A stretch of DNA of 64,000 nucleotides from Enterobacter genomosp. O (GTDB lineage Bacteria > Pseudomonadota > Gammaproteobacteria > Enterobacterales > Enterobacteriaceae): the NCBI RefSeq assembly GCF_001022965.1, contig NZ_LECZ01000027.1, positions 434,001 through 498,000 on the forward strand, read 5' to 3'. Within the stretch, counting starts at the first letter, position 1. The number at the start of each line of letters is the position of its first letter. The notes beneath the pieces were generated by a model. It saw only the letters and a program-made list of their open reading frames with translations, searched no databases and was not told the origin of the DNA. The position numbers and the translations under genes are program-made. This document shows, one piece after another, positions 8,678-17,359 of this stretch.

Positions 8678-9578
8678 ATGCCTTTCTTACCCGCGTCGCC
8701 CGACGCACGCGCAGGCCAAAGACATTAATGTACAGCCCGGCCATGATCAGCACGGCGCCCAGCAGCTGCAGCGCGCTCAGCGTTTCATCCAGTAACAGTG
8801 CCGCACTGGCAAGCCCCACCACCGGAACCAGCAGGGATAACGGCGCGACGCGCCAGGTTTCATAGCGGCCCAGCAGCGTTCCCCAGATCCCGTAGCCCAC
8901 AATGGTAGCGACAAAGGCCAGATAAACCAGCGAAAGAATGGTGGTCAGGTCGATCTCGACCAGGCTGTTGAGCATGACCTGCGGGCCATCCAGAATCCAC
9001 GCCGCGACCATAAACGGTAAGACGGGGATCAGCGCGCTCCACACCACCAGGGACATCACCTGCGGGCGCGCCTCGTGCTGCATAATCAACTTGTTGAAGA
9101 TATTCCCGCAGGCCCAGCTCAGCGCTGCCGCCAGCGTCAGCATAAAGCCCAGCAGCGCCACGTGCTGACCATTCAGGCTGGCCTCTATCAGCACCAGCAC
9201 GCCAAACACCGCAAGCGTAATTCCCGCCAGCTGTTTACCCTGCAGGCGCTCGCCAAACACAAACGCGCCGAGAATAATGGTAAAGAACGCCTGTGCCTGT
9301 AAGACCAGCGAGGCGAGACCGGCCGGCATACCGAACTTGATGGCGCAGAAGAGAAATGCGAACTGGCCAAAGCTGATGGTCAAACCGTAGCCCAGCAGCA
9401 GTTTTAAGGGAATTTTGGGACGGGCAACGAAGAAGATGGCCGGGAACGCAACCAGCATAAAACGCAAACCGGCCAGCATGAGCGGAGGCATGTTGTGCAG
9501 CCCCAGCTTGATGACCACAAAATTGAGTCCCCATACTACGACCACCAGCAACGCCAGCAGCCCATCTTTACGCGTCAT
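8676..9578 (-). CDS. eamA: O-acetylserine/cysteine exporter EamA
   Basis: A 300-residue drug/metabolite transporter with ten hydrophobic segments in two EamA repeats. The N-terminus MTRKDGLLALLVVVVWGLNFVVIKLGL and 'YGLTISFGQFAFLFCAIKFGMPAGLASLVLQAQAFFT' match E. coli EamA (YdeD). In E. coli it exports cysteine, O-acetylserine and related metabolites across the inner membrane. It is convergent with marRAB and divergent from ydeE, the E. coli gene order. The C-terminus is rich in Arg (RVRRATRVRKA), a normal cytoplasmic tail. Confidence 0.95.
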   Translation of the reverse strand: MTRKDGLLALLVVVVWGLNFVVIKLGLHNMPPLMLAGLRFMLVAFPAIFFVARPKIPLKLLLGYGLTISFGQFAFLFCAIKFGMPAGLASLVLQAQAFFTIILGAFVFGERLQGKQLAGITLAVFGVLVLIEASLNGQHVALLGFMLTLAAALSWACGNIFNKLIMQHEARPQVMSLVVWSALIPVLPFMVAAWILDGPQVMLNSLVEIDLTTILSLVYLAFVATIVGYGIWGTLLGRYETWRVAPLSLLVPVVGLASAALLLDETLSALQLLGAVLIMAGLYINVFGLRVRRATRVRKA

Positions 9579-9772
9579 ACCCTGCCCCTGAATTATTAAT
9601 AATTTGTTAACACTTCAAGGTAACAGAAAAAAGTACGCCACGAGAAGATCATTAATTCTGGCAGTCAGGCGAAGCACTTACGGATAAATTGGGCGCTATA
9701 CAAGCCCCTTATGTCGTGATACTCCTTTTAGAACACAACATAAAAAAGCATAAGCATTTGTCGGGCAGGAAT

Positions 9773-10966
9773 ATGAAACCATCTCTCAGGCGCTCAACCG
9801 CGGCGCTGCTGGCATCGTCATTGTTATTAACCATTGGTCGGGGGGCAACGCTGCCGTTTATGACCATTTATCTCACGCGCGTCTACAGCATGAGCGTCGA
9901 GAATATCGGTTATGCCCTGACGATTGCGTTGACCATTGGCGTGGTATTCAGCCTGGGGTTTGGCATTCTGGCCGACAAATTCGATAAAAAACGCTACATG
10001 CTGATCGCCATCGTGGCCTTTATCGCCGGATTTGTGGCGATCCCGCTGGTGGGTAACGTCACGCTGGTGGTGCTGTTCTTTGCGCTGATCAACTGCGCCT
10101 ATTCCGTCTTTTCGACGGTGCTGAAAGCCTGGTTCTCCGACGTGCTGACCTCCAGTGAAAAAGCCCGCGTTTTTTCGCTGAACTACAGCTTCCTGAATAT
10201 CGGCTGGACGATCGGGCCGCCGATTGGCACCCTGCTGGTGATGTACAGCCTGCAGCTCCCGTTCTGGCTGGCGGCCTTCTGCGCCGCGCTGCCGCTGGGG
10301 TTTATCCATTTCTTTGTGCAAAAGAGCGTGGCGTTAGATACCGCCGAGGAGAAGATGCCCTGGCAGCCGTCGGTATTGCTGAAGGACCGCGCGCTGTTCT
10401 GGTACACGCTCTCTGGCCTGCTCGCGTCATACGTCGGCGGCTCGTTCGCCACCTGCATTTCGCAGTATGTCCTGGCCGCGCATGCGGACAGTAATTTCGC
10501 CGAAAAGGTGGTCGCCGTGGTGCTGCCCGTTAACGCCGCCGTGGTGGTGACGCTGCAGTATGCGCTGGGCCGCAAGATCTCTGCCCGCAATATTCGCCCG
10601 CTGATGACCGCAGCCACCCTGTTTTTCATCGCGGGGCTGGCCGGCTTTATGCTCTCCGGTGAAAACCTGGTCTACTGGGGCATCGCTGCCGCCATCTTTA
10701 CGCTGGGTGAGATTATCTATGCGCCGGGTGAATACATGCTGATCGATAACATCGCCCCGCCGGGGATGAAAGCCAGCTACTTCTCCGCCCAGGCGCTGGG
10801 CTGGCTCGGCGCGGCGGCAAACCCGATGATCACCGGTATTATCCTGACCAACCTGCCGCACTGGTCGCTGTTCGTGATTATGATGGCCGCCATTGTGGTC
10901 GCATGGCTGATGATTTTGCGCGGGATGAGCGTGAAGGCGTGGTGCGAAACGCCCAACGTGGCGTAG
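9773..10966 (+). CDS. ydeE: MFS transporter YdeE
   Basis: A 397-residue major facilitator with about twelve hydrophobic segments. The 'SLRRSTAALLASSLLLTIGRGATLPFMTIYL' N-terminus and 'NCAYSVFSTVLKAWFSDVL' match E. coli YdeE, an efflux protein reported to handle dipeptides and some drugs. I start at ATG 9773 (preceded by CAGGA) because it aligns with the E. coli start; the frame stays open upstream but lacks a usable ribosome site there. It is divergent from eamA. A REP element follows its stop. Confidence 0.92.
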   Translation: MKPSLRRSTAALLASSLLLTIGRGATLPFMTIYLTRVYSMSVENIGYALTIALTIGVVFSLGFGILADKFDKKRYMLIAIVAFIAGFVAIPLVGNVTLVVLFFALINCAYSVFSTVLKAWFSDVLTSSEKARVFSLNYSFLNIGWTIGPPIGTLLVMYSLQLPFWLAAFCAALPLGFIHFFVQKSVALDTAEEKMPWQPSVLLKDRALFWYTLSGLLASYVGGSFATCISQYVLAAHADSNFAEKVVAVVLPVNAAVVVTLQYALGRKISARNIRPLMTAATLFFIAGLAGFMLSGENLVYWGIAAAIFTLGEIIYAPGEYMLIDNIAPPGMKASYFSAQALGWLGAAANPMITGIILTNLPHWSLFVIMMAAIVVAWLMILRGMSVKAWCETPNVA

Positions 10967-10971
10967 CGCCT

Positions 10972-11004
10972 GTAGGCCGGGTAAGGCGTAGCCGCCCCCC
11001 GGCA
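10972..11004. repeat. REP element
   Basis: GTAGGCCGGGTAAGGCGTAG…CCCCCCGGC palindrome between ydeE and zinT, of the same family as the elements at 6.55, 57.5 and 61.9 kb. Confidence 0.75.
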
Positions 11005-11015
11005 ACAGCAACAGT

Positions 11016-11657
11016 CTAGTGGTGCAGCATCTCCTCCACCACCTGCTGTTTATACATCTCGTTCGGATAATAGGTCGGCCAGTTATCCATCTCCTTCAGC
11101 AGCGCCTCGTGTGAGGTGTTGCCCATGAAGATGTGGAAATGCGAAGAGGCCTTTGGCGCGATGGTGTGGTCGCTGAACTGCACAAACTTCGGTGCCTTGC
11201 TGCCGGCATCCTTACACTCAAACAGATAGCGAACGCCCTTTTTCCCCGATGCGTAGGTCAAAATTTTGTAGCCGCTGTAATCATAGCGACAGCTGCTGAC
11301 CGCATTGCCTTTATGGAATTCCATCACGTTATTTTCGATGCCGATGGCATCCACGTCCGTCGCGTAACCCGTGCGGTAATAGGCTTTAACCTGGTCGAAG
11401 GATTTGCTTTTATCCTTCCGGGCCTTCTGTTTAAAGACCGGATCCAGCGAGCCGTCAAGCAGGAAGGGATAGACGGACTGCCAGGTGCCGTCCCAGTCCG
11501 ACAGAGGTCTGTCCTTAACGTCTTTGTCCTCAAAGACGCCATTCGCCGCCTTTTGTTCCGCTTCGCTCATCGCGTGTCCGTGTGAATGGGCAAACAGCTG
11601 GCCGCTGACCAGCATCGCCCCCAGAGTCATGGCAAATTTCCCAATATGTGCAGCCAA
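11016..11657 (-). CDS. zinT: periplasmic zinc/cadmium-binding protein ZinT
   Basis: A 213-residue secreted metal-binding protein. '[31 protein letters not shown]' and '[39 protein letters not shown]' match E. coli ZinT (YodA). ZinT binds zinc in the periplasm and hands it to ZnuA. The start is TTG 11657: a GAGGGTG ribosome site precedes it, and starting at the internal ATG (11630) would remove the basic part of the signal peptide. The His-rich segment HSHGH follows the cleavage site. A near-consensus Zur box 43 bases upstream implies zinc repression. It follows urtE on the same strand but should have its own promoter. Confidence 0.95.
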   Translation of the reverse strand: MAAHIGKFAMTLGAMLVSGQLFAHSHGHAMSEAEQKAANGVFEDKDVKDRPLSDWDGTWQSVYPFLLDGSLDPVFKQKARKDKSKSFDQVKAYYRTGYATDVDAIGIENNVMEFHKGNAVSSCRYDYSGYKILTYASGKKGVRYLFECKDAGSKAPKFVQFSDHTIAPKASSHFHIFMGNTSHEALLKEMDNWPTYYPNEMYKQQVVEEMLHH

Positions 11658-11690
11658 AATAACACCCTCGTTCCGTTTTATAAGAATTCG

Positions 11691-11709
11691 AATGTTATAT
11701 TATAACATT
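11691..11709 (-). promoter_or_regulatory. Zur box upstream of zinT
   Basis: AATGTTATATTATAACATT is a perfect 19-bp palindrome, and with its flanks it nearly reproduces the E. coli Zur consensus GAAATGTTATANTATAACATTTC. It should repress zinT when zinc is plentiful. It directly abuts the urtE stop codon. Confidence 0.9.
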
Positions 11710-12408
11710 TCAAATCGCAACCAGCCCGCGAACGCCCTCCTGCTCCATGTTTTCTCCCCGCCCGCGCTGAATAATGGTGCCGCGCGACATCAGCAGGTAG
11801 CTGTCGGCCAGCTCGGCGGCAAAGTCGTAAAACTGCTCGACCAGCAGGATCGCCATATCCCCCCGGTTCGCCAGGGTGCGGATCACCAGGCCTATCTCCT
11901 TAATCACCGAAGGTTGTATGCCTTCCGTGGGCTCATCGAGGATCAGCAGCTGCGGGCGGCTCGCCAGCGCGCGACCAATCGCCAGCTGCTGCTGCTGCCC
12001 GCCGGAGAGATCGCCGCCGCGACGGTGCTTCATCTCTTTGAGCACCGGGAACAGCTGCCAGATTTCGTCCGGCACCTGCTTAGCCTCGCGGGCTGAGAAG
12101 CGCGACAGCCCCAGCAGAAGGTTCTCCTCCACGGTCAGGCGCGGGAAAATCTCCCGTCCCTGCGGGACGTACGCGACGCCAGAGTGCACCCGCTGGTGCG
12201 GCTTGCTGTGGGTGATCTTTTTCCCCTGCCAGATCACCTCCCCGGTTTTCGCCGGGATCAGCCCCATCAGACACTTCAGCAGCGTGGTTTTCCCTACGCC
12301 GTTGCGTCCCAGCAGACAGGTGACTTCGCCGGTGACGGCCTCAAAGCTCACGCCGCGCAGGATATGGCTTCCGCCGTAATACTGATTCAGTTCGTTGACC
12401 TGTAGCAT
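11710..12408 (-). CDS. urtE: urea ABC transporter ATPase UrtE
   Basis: A 232-residue ABC ATPase of the branched-chain-amino-acid/urea type (LivF-like). Walker A is GRNGVGKTT near residue 34-42, the signature is LSGGQQQQLAIGRAL, and Walker B is LLILDEPTEGIQP. The 'YYGGSHILRGVSFEA' start is characteristic of UrtE. Start ATG 12408 is five bases from AAGGAG; the GTG three bases earlier is too close to it. It is the last gene of urtABCDE, which imports urea at low concentration using ATP. Confidence 0.95.
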   Translation of the reverse strand: MLQVNELNQYYGGSHILRGVSFEAVTGEVTCLLGRNGVGKTTLLKCLMGLIPAKTGEVIWQGKKITHSKPHQRVHSGVAYVPQGREIFPRLTVEENLLLGLSRFSAREAKQVPDEIWQLFPVLKEMKHRRGGDLSGGQQQQLAIGRALASRPQLLILDEPTEGIQPSVIKEIGLVIRTLANRGDMAILLVEQFYDFAAELADSYLLMSRGTIIQRGRGENMEQEGVRGLVAI

Positions 12409-12417
12409 CACCTCTCC

Positions 12418-13215
12418 TTAACGTCCCAGATAGACCTCAATCACCTGCTCGTTGGCCTGCACCTCGCGAAGCGACCCCTCCGCCAGCACGCGCCCCTGAT
12501 GCAGCACCGTCACGCGATCGGCGATGGTTTCCACAAAACCCATGTCGTGCTCCACCACCATCAGGGAATGTTTCCCCGCCAGCGTTTTGAACAGCTCTGC
12601 GGTATATTCCGTTTCCGCGTCGGTCATCCCGGCGGCGGGTTCATCCAGCAGCAGCAGGTGCGGATCCTGCACCAGCAGCATACCAATCTCCAGGAACTGC
12701 TTTTGCCCGTGCGATAGCAGCCCGGCGCGGCGATCCCGCTCGCTGCTAAGGCGAAGCAAAACCAGCATCTCATCGATACGGTCGCGCTGATCACCGCTGA
12801 GCGTTGCCCGCAGGCTCGCCCAGACGGATTTATCGGTTTTCATCGCGATTTCGAGGTTTTCCCACACCGTCAGCGCTTCAAAGACCGTGGGTTTCTGGAA
12901 CTTACGCCCGATGCCCTGGCGGGCGATGGCCGCAGGCTCCAGCCCGGTCAGATCGACGGACTGATCGTAAATGGCCCGCCCGCTTTTTGGCCGCGTCTTG
13001 CCGGTGATCACGTCCATCAGCGTGGTTTTACCTGCCCCGTTGGGACCAATCACGCAGCGCAGCTCGCCCACGCCGATATTCAGCGTGAGATCGGTCAGGG
13101 CCTGAAAGCCATCAAAATTCACGTTAATGGATTCAAGCTGAAGCACCGGGTCGGTCTGCTCGCGGTAGCGGTCACCGGGCAGCTGGCGGGTGAATAACCC
13201 TTCGGCTGGCTGCAT
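12418..13215 (-). CDS. urtD: urea ABC transporter ATPase UrtD
   Basis: A 265-residue LivG-like ABC ATPase. It carries Walker A GPNGAGKTT, signature LLSHGQKQFLEIGMLL (the SHGQKQ variant typical of UrtD), Walker B LLLLDEPAAGM, and the long 'GLEPAAIARQGIGRKFQKPTVFEALTVWENL' segment. It forms the ATPase pair with UrtE on the cytoplasmic side of the UrtB-UrtC channel. Its start overlaps the urtC stop by one base (TAATG) and nine bases separate its stop from urtE, so translation is probably coupled. Confidence 0.95.
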   Translation of the reverse strand: MQPAEGLFTRQLPGDRYREQTDPVLQLESINVNFDGFQALTDLTLNIGVGELRCVIGPNGAGKTTLMDVITGKTRPKSGRAIYDQSVDLTGLEPAAIARQGIGRKFQKPTVFEALTVWENLEIAMKTDKSVWASLRATLSGDQRDRIDEMLVLLRLSSERDRRAGLLSHGQKQFLEIGMLLVQDPHLLLLDEPAAGMTDAETEYTAELFKTLAGKHSLMVVEHDMGFVETIADRVTVLHQGRVLAEGSLREVQANEQVIEVYLGR

Positions 13216-14288
13216 TATTTCTCTCCCTTACGAAACAGGCCGTAAACGCCGCGCGGTAAAAACAGCGTGACGGCGATGAAAATCAGTCCCAGAAACAGCT
13301 GCCAGTACTCCGGCATCGCGACGGTGAAGAAGCTCTTCGCCCCGTTGACCAGCGCCGCGCCAATGACCGGCCCCACCAGCGTGCCGCGCCCGCCCAGCGC
13401 TACCCAGATGGCGGCTTCTATCGAGTTCGTCGGCGACATTTCGCCGGGGTTGATAATGCCCACCTGAGGGACATACAGCGCCCCGGCCAGGCCGCACAGC
13501 ACCGCAGACAGCGTCCACACCAGCAGCTTGAACCCGCGCGGATCGTACCCGCAAAAGGTCAGGCGGTTTTCGGCGTCGCGAACGGCGGTCAGGATGCGGC
13601 CAAACTTGCTCTTTGCCAGCGCAAACCCGGTGCCGAGCGCCAGGAGCAGCAACAGCACGGTCGCCAGAAACAGCGCGACGCGCGTGGTAGTTTCCGTCAC
13701 CGAAAACCCGAGCAGCGTGGTGAAGCCGGTAAAGCCGTTATTGCCGCCAAAGCCGGTTTCGTTGCGAAAGAACAGCAGCATCCCGGCATAGGTCAGCGCC
13801 TGGGTCATAATCGAGAAATAGACCCCTTTGATCTTCGAGCGGAAGGCAAACCAGCCAAACACCAGCGCCAGCAGCCCGGGGACCAGCACAATCAGCATCA
13901 GCGCCCAGGCAAAATGCTGAGTGCCCCACCAGAACCACGGCAGTTCGCTCCAGGAGAGAAACGACATAAACGCAGGCAGACCGTCGCCGGACGCCTGGCG
14001 CATCAGGTACATACCCATCGCGTAGCCGCCCAGGGCAAAGAAAATGCCATGCCCCAGGGACAGCATGCCGGCATAGCCCCACACCAGATCCAGCGCCACC
14101 GCCACGATGGCGTAGCAGAGGATCTTACCGAGAAGGGTCAGCATCCAGGTCGATAGCGCCAGCGGATGCGTCGCGGGCAGTAAGGCGAAAAACGGCAGTA
14201 TCAGCAGGCACACGACCAGCAGGCTGCCGGCAATCTGCGTTGTGCGCGGCGCTTTACGCACCAGCGTTAAGGTCAGCGGCTGGCTCAT
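13215..14288 (-). CDS. urtC: urea ABC transporter permease UrtC
   Basis: A 357-residue LivM-like permease with about ten membrane segments. 'DLVWGYAGMLSLGHGIFFALGGYAMGMYLMRQ' is the conserved permease segment, and 'GINPGEMSPTNSIEAAIWVALGGRGTLVGPVIGAALVNGAKSFF' is characteristic of UrtC. It pairs with UrtB in the inner membrane to form the urea channel. The start overlaps the urtB stop (ATGA) and its stop overlaps the urtD start. Confidence 0.95.
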   Translation of the reverse strand: MSQPLTLTLVRKAPRTTQIAGSLLVVCLLILPFFALLPATHPLALSTWMLTLLGKILCYAIVAVALDLVWGYAGMLSLGHGIFFALGGYAMGMYLMRQASGDGLPAFMSFLSWSELPWFWWGTQHFAWALMLIVLVPGLLALVFGWFAFRSKIKGVYFSIMTQALTYAGMLLFFRNETGFGGNNGFTGFTTLLGFSVTETTTRVALFLATVLLLLLALGTGFALAKSKFGRILTAVRDAENRLTFCGYDPRGFKLLVWTLSAVLCGLAGALYVPQVGIINPGEMSPTNSIEAAIWVALGGRGTLVGPVIGAALVNGAKSFFTVAMPEYWQLFLGLIFIAVTLFLPRGVYGLFRKGEK

Positions 14289-15862
14289 CAGTCAATTACC
14301 CTCCCTTTCAGCGCAAACAGTCCCTGAGGGCGTTTCTGAATAAACAGCACGATCGCCACCAGAATCAAGATCTTACCCAGCACGGCCCCCATCTGCGGTT
14401 CAAGAATTTTGTTAAAGATCCCCAGGCCAAACGCCGCGGCGACGCTGCCTGCCAGCTGGCCAACCCCGCCAAGAACGACTACAAGGAACGAGTCGATAAT
14501 GTAACCCTGGCCCAGCTCCGGCCCGACGTTACCGAGCTGGGAAAGCGCCACGCCGCCCAGGCCCGCAATACCGGAGCCAAGCCCGAAGGCCAGCATATCG
14601 ACCCGGCCCGTCGGTACCCCACAGCAGGCGGCCATGCTGCGGTTTTGCGTTACCGCGCGCACGTTCAGGCCGAGACGGGTTTTGTTCAGAATGAGCCAGG
14701 TGAAGAACAGCACCAGCAGCACGAAGCCCAGCACCACGATGCGGTTCCACGGCAGGGTCAGGTTGGCAAAAACCTGCACCCCGCCGGAAAGCCAGGCCGG
14801 GTTCGCCACCTCCAGGTTCTGGGCGCCAAACGTCATGCGCACCAGCTGGATAAGCATCAGGCTGATCCCCCACGTTGCCAGCAGCGTTTCCAGCGGACGG
14901 CCATACAAATGGCGAATCACGGTGCGCTCCAGCACCATCCCGATGCCTGCCGTCAGGCAGAATGCGACCGGCAGCGCGATAACGGGATAGAGCCACAGCC
15001 ACTGGGGAGCAAGCCCGGCCATCGCCTGCTGCACCATCCACGTGGCATACGCGCCCAGCATCAGCATCTCGCCGTGCGCCATGTTAATTACGCCCAGCAG
15101 GCCGTAGGTGATGGCGAGCCCCAGCGCCGCCAGCAGCAGCACCGACCCCAGCGACAGCCCCATAAACGCCTGGCCCAGCAGGTCGCCCCACATCAGCCGA
15201 TGCTGGATCTGGCTAAGGCTCTCCTGCGCGGCTGCGCGAACCCCGGCGTCAGGCTCGGTTTGTGCCTGAGTAAACGGGGTGAGTCTGGACTCCACGTCCG
15301 GATCGTCGGACTGCCCGAGCCGTTCGACCGCCCTGCGGCGCACCTCTGCCTGCGGGCTGGCCAGCTGAAGATTCGCCACCGCCAGCAGCAGCGCCTGACG
15401 CGCCACCGCGTCCGATTCATCCTTTAGCCGCGTTTCCAGGAAAGCCTGCATACCGGGCTGGGCGTCCCGCTGAAGCTGGCGCGCCGCCGCGCGCCTTTCG
15501 GTGACACTGTCACTGACGAGCTGATGGGTTGCAATGGCCGTTGCGGCAAGCACCCGCAGCCGGTTAGTCAGGCGAACGGCCCTGGTTGGCCCCGCAGCCG
15601 CCTGGCTTTCGCCGAGCGGGATGACGTCGCCATTACGCTGTGCAAAGGCGTGCTTCTGCGCGTCGACGTAGAGGTTTTCCTTTTGCAGCGCCTGGAGCAG
15701 CGGCAACCTTGCCGCATCCGGCGATGCGGCCCACTGCGCCAGCAGTTCCGCCTGCTGGCTGCGACTGGCGGCAACAAAACGATCGGCGTCCGATGCCTGC
15801 GCCATCCCTGGCAGCAGTCCGGTAAGCCATACAAGCGCGACAAGCGTGCGTATGAGGTTCAT
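14288..15862 (-). CDS. urtB: urea ABC transporter permease UrtB
   Basis: A 524-residue protein: signal-like N-terminus (ALVWLTGLLPGMAQA), a periplasmic helical-repeat region of about 200 residues, then a LivH-like permease domain from about residue 220 ('LSLGSVLLLAALGLAITYGLLGVINMAHGEMLMLGAYAT'). The N-terminal extension is normal for proteobacterial UrtB and absent from LivH. It joins UrtC in the membrane channel. It is the second gene of the operon, 23 bases after urtA. Confidence 0.95.
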   Translation of the reverse strand: MNLIRTLVALVWLTGLLPGMAQASDADRFVAASRSQQAELLAQWAASPDAARLPLLQALQKENLYVDAQKHAFAQRNGDVIPLGESQAAAGPTRAVRLTNRLRVLAATAIATHQLVSDSVTERRAAARQLQRDAQPGMQAFLETRLKDESDAVARQALLLAVANLQLASPQAEVRRRAVERLGQSDDPDVESRLTPFTQAQTEPDAGVRAAAQESLSQIQHRLMWGDLLGQAFMGLSLGSVLLLAALGLAITYGLLGVINMAHGEMLMLGAYATWMVQQAMAGLAPQWLWLYPVIALPVAFCLTAGIGMVLERTVIRHLYGRPLETLLATWGISLMLIQLVRMTFGAQNLEVANPAWLSGGVQVFANLTLPWNRIVVLGFVLLVLFFTWLILNKTRLGLNVRAVTQNRSMAACCGVPTGRVDMLAFGLGSGIAGLGGVALSQLGNVGPELGQGYIIDSFLVVVLGGVGQLAGSVAAAFGLGIFNKILEPQMGAVLGKILILVAIVLFIQKRPQGLFALKGRVID

Positions 15863-15885
15863 GGCTTTCTCCCTGCGGTGATGGC

Positions 15886-17157
15886 TTAGTTGCTGGCGGT
15901 TTTCATCGGCTGGTCGGGCTTTTTATCATTCCCGGCAATGAACGGGCTCCACGGCTGGGCGCGTACCGGCTGTTCCGTCTGCCACACCACGTTAAACTGG
16001 CCGTTGCCTTCGATTTCGCCGATCATGACCGGCTTGTGCAGGTGGTGGTTGGTGGCATCCATGGTGAGCGTAAAGCCAGACGGTGCCTTAAAGGACTGCC
16101 CGGCCATCGCCGCACGCACTTTATCCACGTCGGTGCTGCCCGCTTTTTCCACCGCCTGCGCCCACATATGGATACCCACGTAGGTGGCCTCCATCGGATC
16201 GTTGGTCACCACGGTATCGGCGTTCGGCAGCTTATGCGCTTTGGCATAGGCTTTATAGTCCGCCACGAAGGCCTGGTTGGTCGGGTTATCGACGGACTCA
16301 AAGTAGTTCCACGCGGCCAGGTTGCCTACCAGCGGTTTGGTGTCGATCCCGCGCAGCTCTTCTTCACCCACGGAGAACGCAACGACCGGCACGTCCGTCG
16401 CCTTCAGCCCCTGGTTAGCCAGCTCTTTGTAGAACGGAACGTTGGAATCGCCGTTGATGGTCGAAACCACGGCGGTTTTACCACCGGCGGAGAATTTCTT
16501 GATGTTGGCGACGATGGTCTGGTAGTCGCTATGGCCAAACGGGGTATAAACCTCTTCGATGTCCTTATCCTCAACGCCTTTCGAGTGCAGGAAGGCGCGC
16601 AGGATCTTGTTGGTGGTGCGCGGGTAGACGTAGTCCGTGCCCAGCAGGAAGAAACGCTTCGCCGCGCCGCCGTCTTCGCTCATCAGGTATTCCACCGCCG
16701 GGATGGCCTGCTGGTTCGGCGCCGCGCCGGTATAGAAGACGTTCGGCGACATCTCCTCGCCTTCATATTGCACCGGGTAGAACAGCAGGCCGTTCAGCTC
16801 TTCGAACACAGGCAGGACGGATTTTCGTGATACCGACGTCCAGCAGCCGAACACCACTGCCACTTTGTCCTGACTTAACAGCTGGCGTGCTTTCTCGGCA
16901 AACAGCGGCCAGTTTGAGGCCGGATCAACCACCACCGGCTCCAGCTTCTTGCCCAGCACGCCACCTTTCGCGTTGATCTCGTCAATCGTCATCAGGGCAA
17001 CGTCTTTCAGCGGAGTTTCGGAGATCGCCATGGTGCCGGAAAGAGAGTGCATGATCCCCACTTTGATGGTGTCGGCCGCCTGCACGCCGAAACTCATTCC
17101 CATAGCAACGACAGAGGCAGACAACGCGAAGGCTTTTAATAAAGTACGACGATGCAT
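15886..17157 (-). CDS. urtA: urea ABC transporter substrate-binding protein UrtA
   Basis: A 423-residue periplasmic binding protein. The N-terminus MHRRTLLKAFALSASVVAMGMSFGVQA resembles a Tat-type signal (RRTLLK). 'KVGIMHSLSGTMAISETPLKDVALMTIDEINAKGGVLGKKLEPVVVDPASNW' is the conserved UrtA opening. It captures urea (or short amides such as formamide) and delivers it to UrtBC. It is the first gene of the operon, with a 72-base leader and a sigma-54 promoter upstream, consistent with nitrogen-limitation control. No urease genes are in the window. Confidence 0.95.
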   Translation of the reverse strand: MHRRTLLKAFALSASVVAMGMSFGVQAADTIKVGIMHSLSGTMAISETPLKDVALMTIDEINAKGGVLGKKLEPVVVDPASNWPLFAEKARQLLSQDKVAVVFGCWTSVSRKSVLPVFEELNGLLFYPVQYEGEEMSPNVFYTGAAPNQQAIPAVEYLMSEDGGAAKRFFLLGTDYVYPRTTNKILRAFLHSKGVEDKDIEEVYTPFGHSDYQTIVANIKKFSAGGKTAVVSTINGDSNVPFYKELANQGLKATDVPVVAFSVGEEELRGIDTKPLVGNLAAWNYFESVDNPTNQAFVADYKAYAKAHKLPNADTVVTNDPMEATYVGIHMWAQAVEKAGSTDVDKVRAAMAGQSFKAPSGFTLTMDATNHHLHKPVMIGEIEGNGQFNVVWQTEQPVRAQPWSPFIAGNDKKPDQPMKTASN

Positions 17158-17238
17158 ATTTTCACTCCTGAAAAAGAACGCTGTGCGAAGACGTCCGTTA
17201 CGGCGTGGACGCGGAAAAAAATGTCTCAGCGAAGCAGG

Positions 17239-17254
17239 AGCAAAAAGGATGCCA
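17239..17254 (-). promoter_or_regulatory. sigma-54 promoter of urtABCDE
   Basis: On the minus strand the sequence is TGGCATCCTTTTTGCT, with GG and GC separated by exactly ten bases, fitting TGGCAY-N5-TTGCW of RpoN promoters. Transcription should start near 17229, giving a leader of about 72 bases before urtA. Confidence 0.8.
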
Positions 17255-17325
17255 GAATGGAGAAAGCGCTATTTCAGGACCTGGAAAGCGGGATGTAAAG
17301 AGAACGACTCAGAATGGCACAGCGC

Positions 17326-17342
17326 TGCACTTTTATAATGCA
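17326..17342 (-). promoter_or_regulatory. putative NtrC enhancer site for urtABCDE
   Basis: TGCACTTTTATAATGCA is a near-perfect inverted repeat close to the NtrC pattern TGCAC-N7-GTGCA (one mismatch in the right arm). Its centre is about 105 bases upstream of the predicted sigma-54 start, a usual enhancer distance. Confidence 0.6.
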
Positions 17343-17359
17343 GCGCCGGGAAAGCGTGA

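Noticed and set aside
14240..15427. Plus-strand open frame of 395 codons over urtB/urtC
   Set aside because: It is the antisense of two conserved permeases and has an arginine/glutamine/histidine-rich composition typical of shadow frames.
17311..17331. TGGCACAGCGCTGCAC on the plus strand as a second sigma-54 promoter
   Set aside because: The -12 part lacks TTGC at the right distance and it would point away from urtA into the end of the MetE-like gene.
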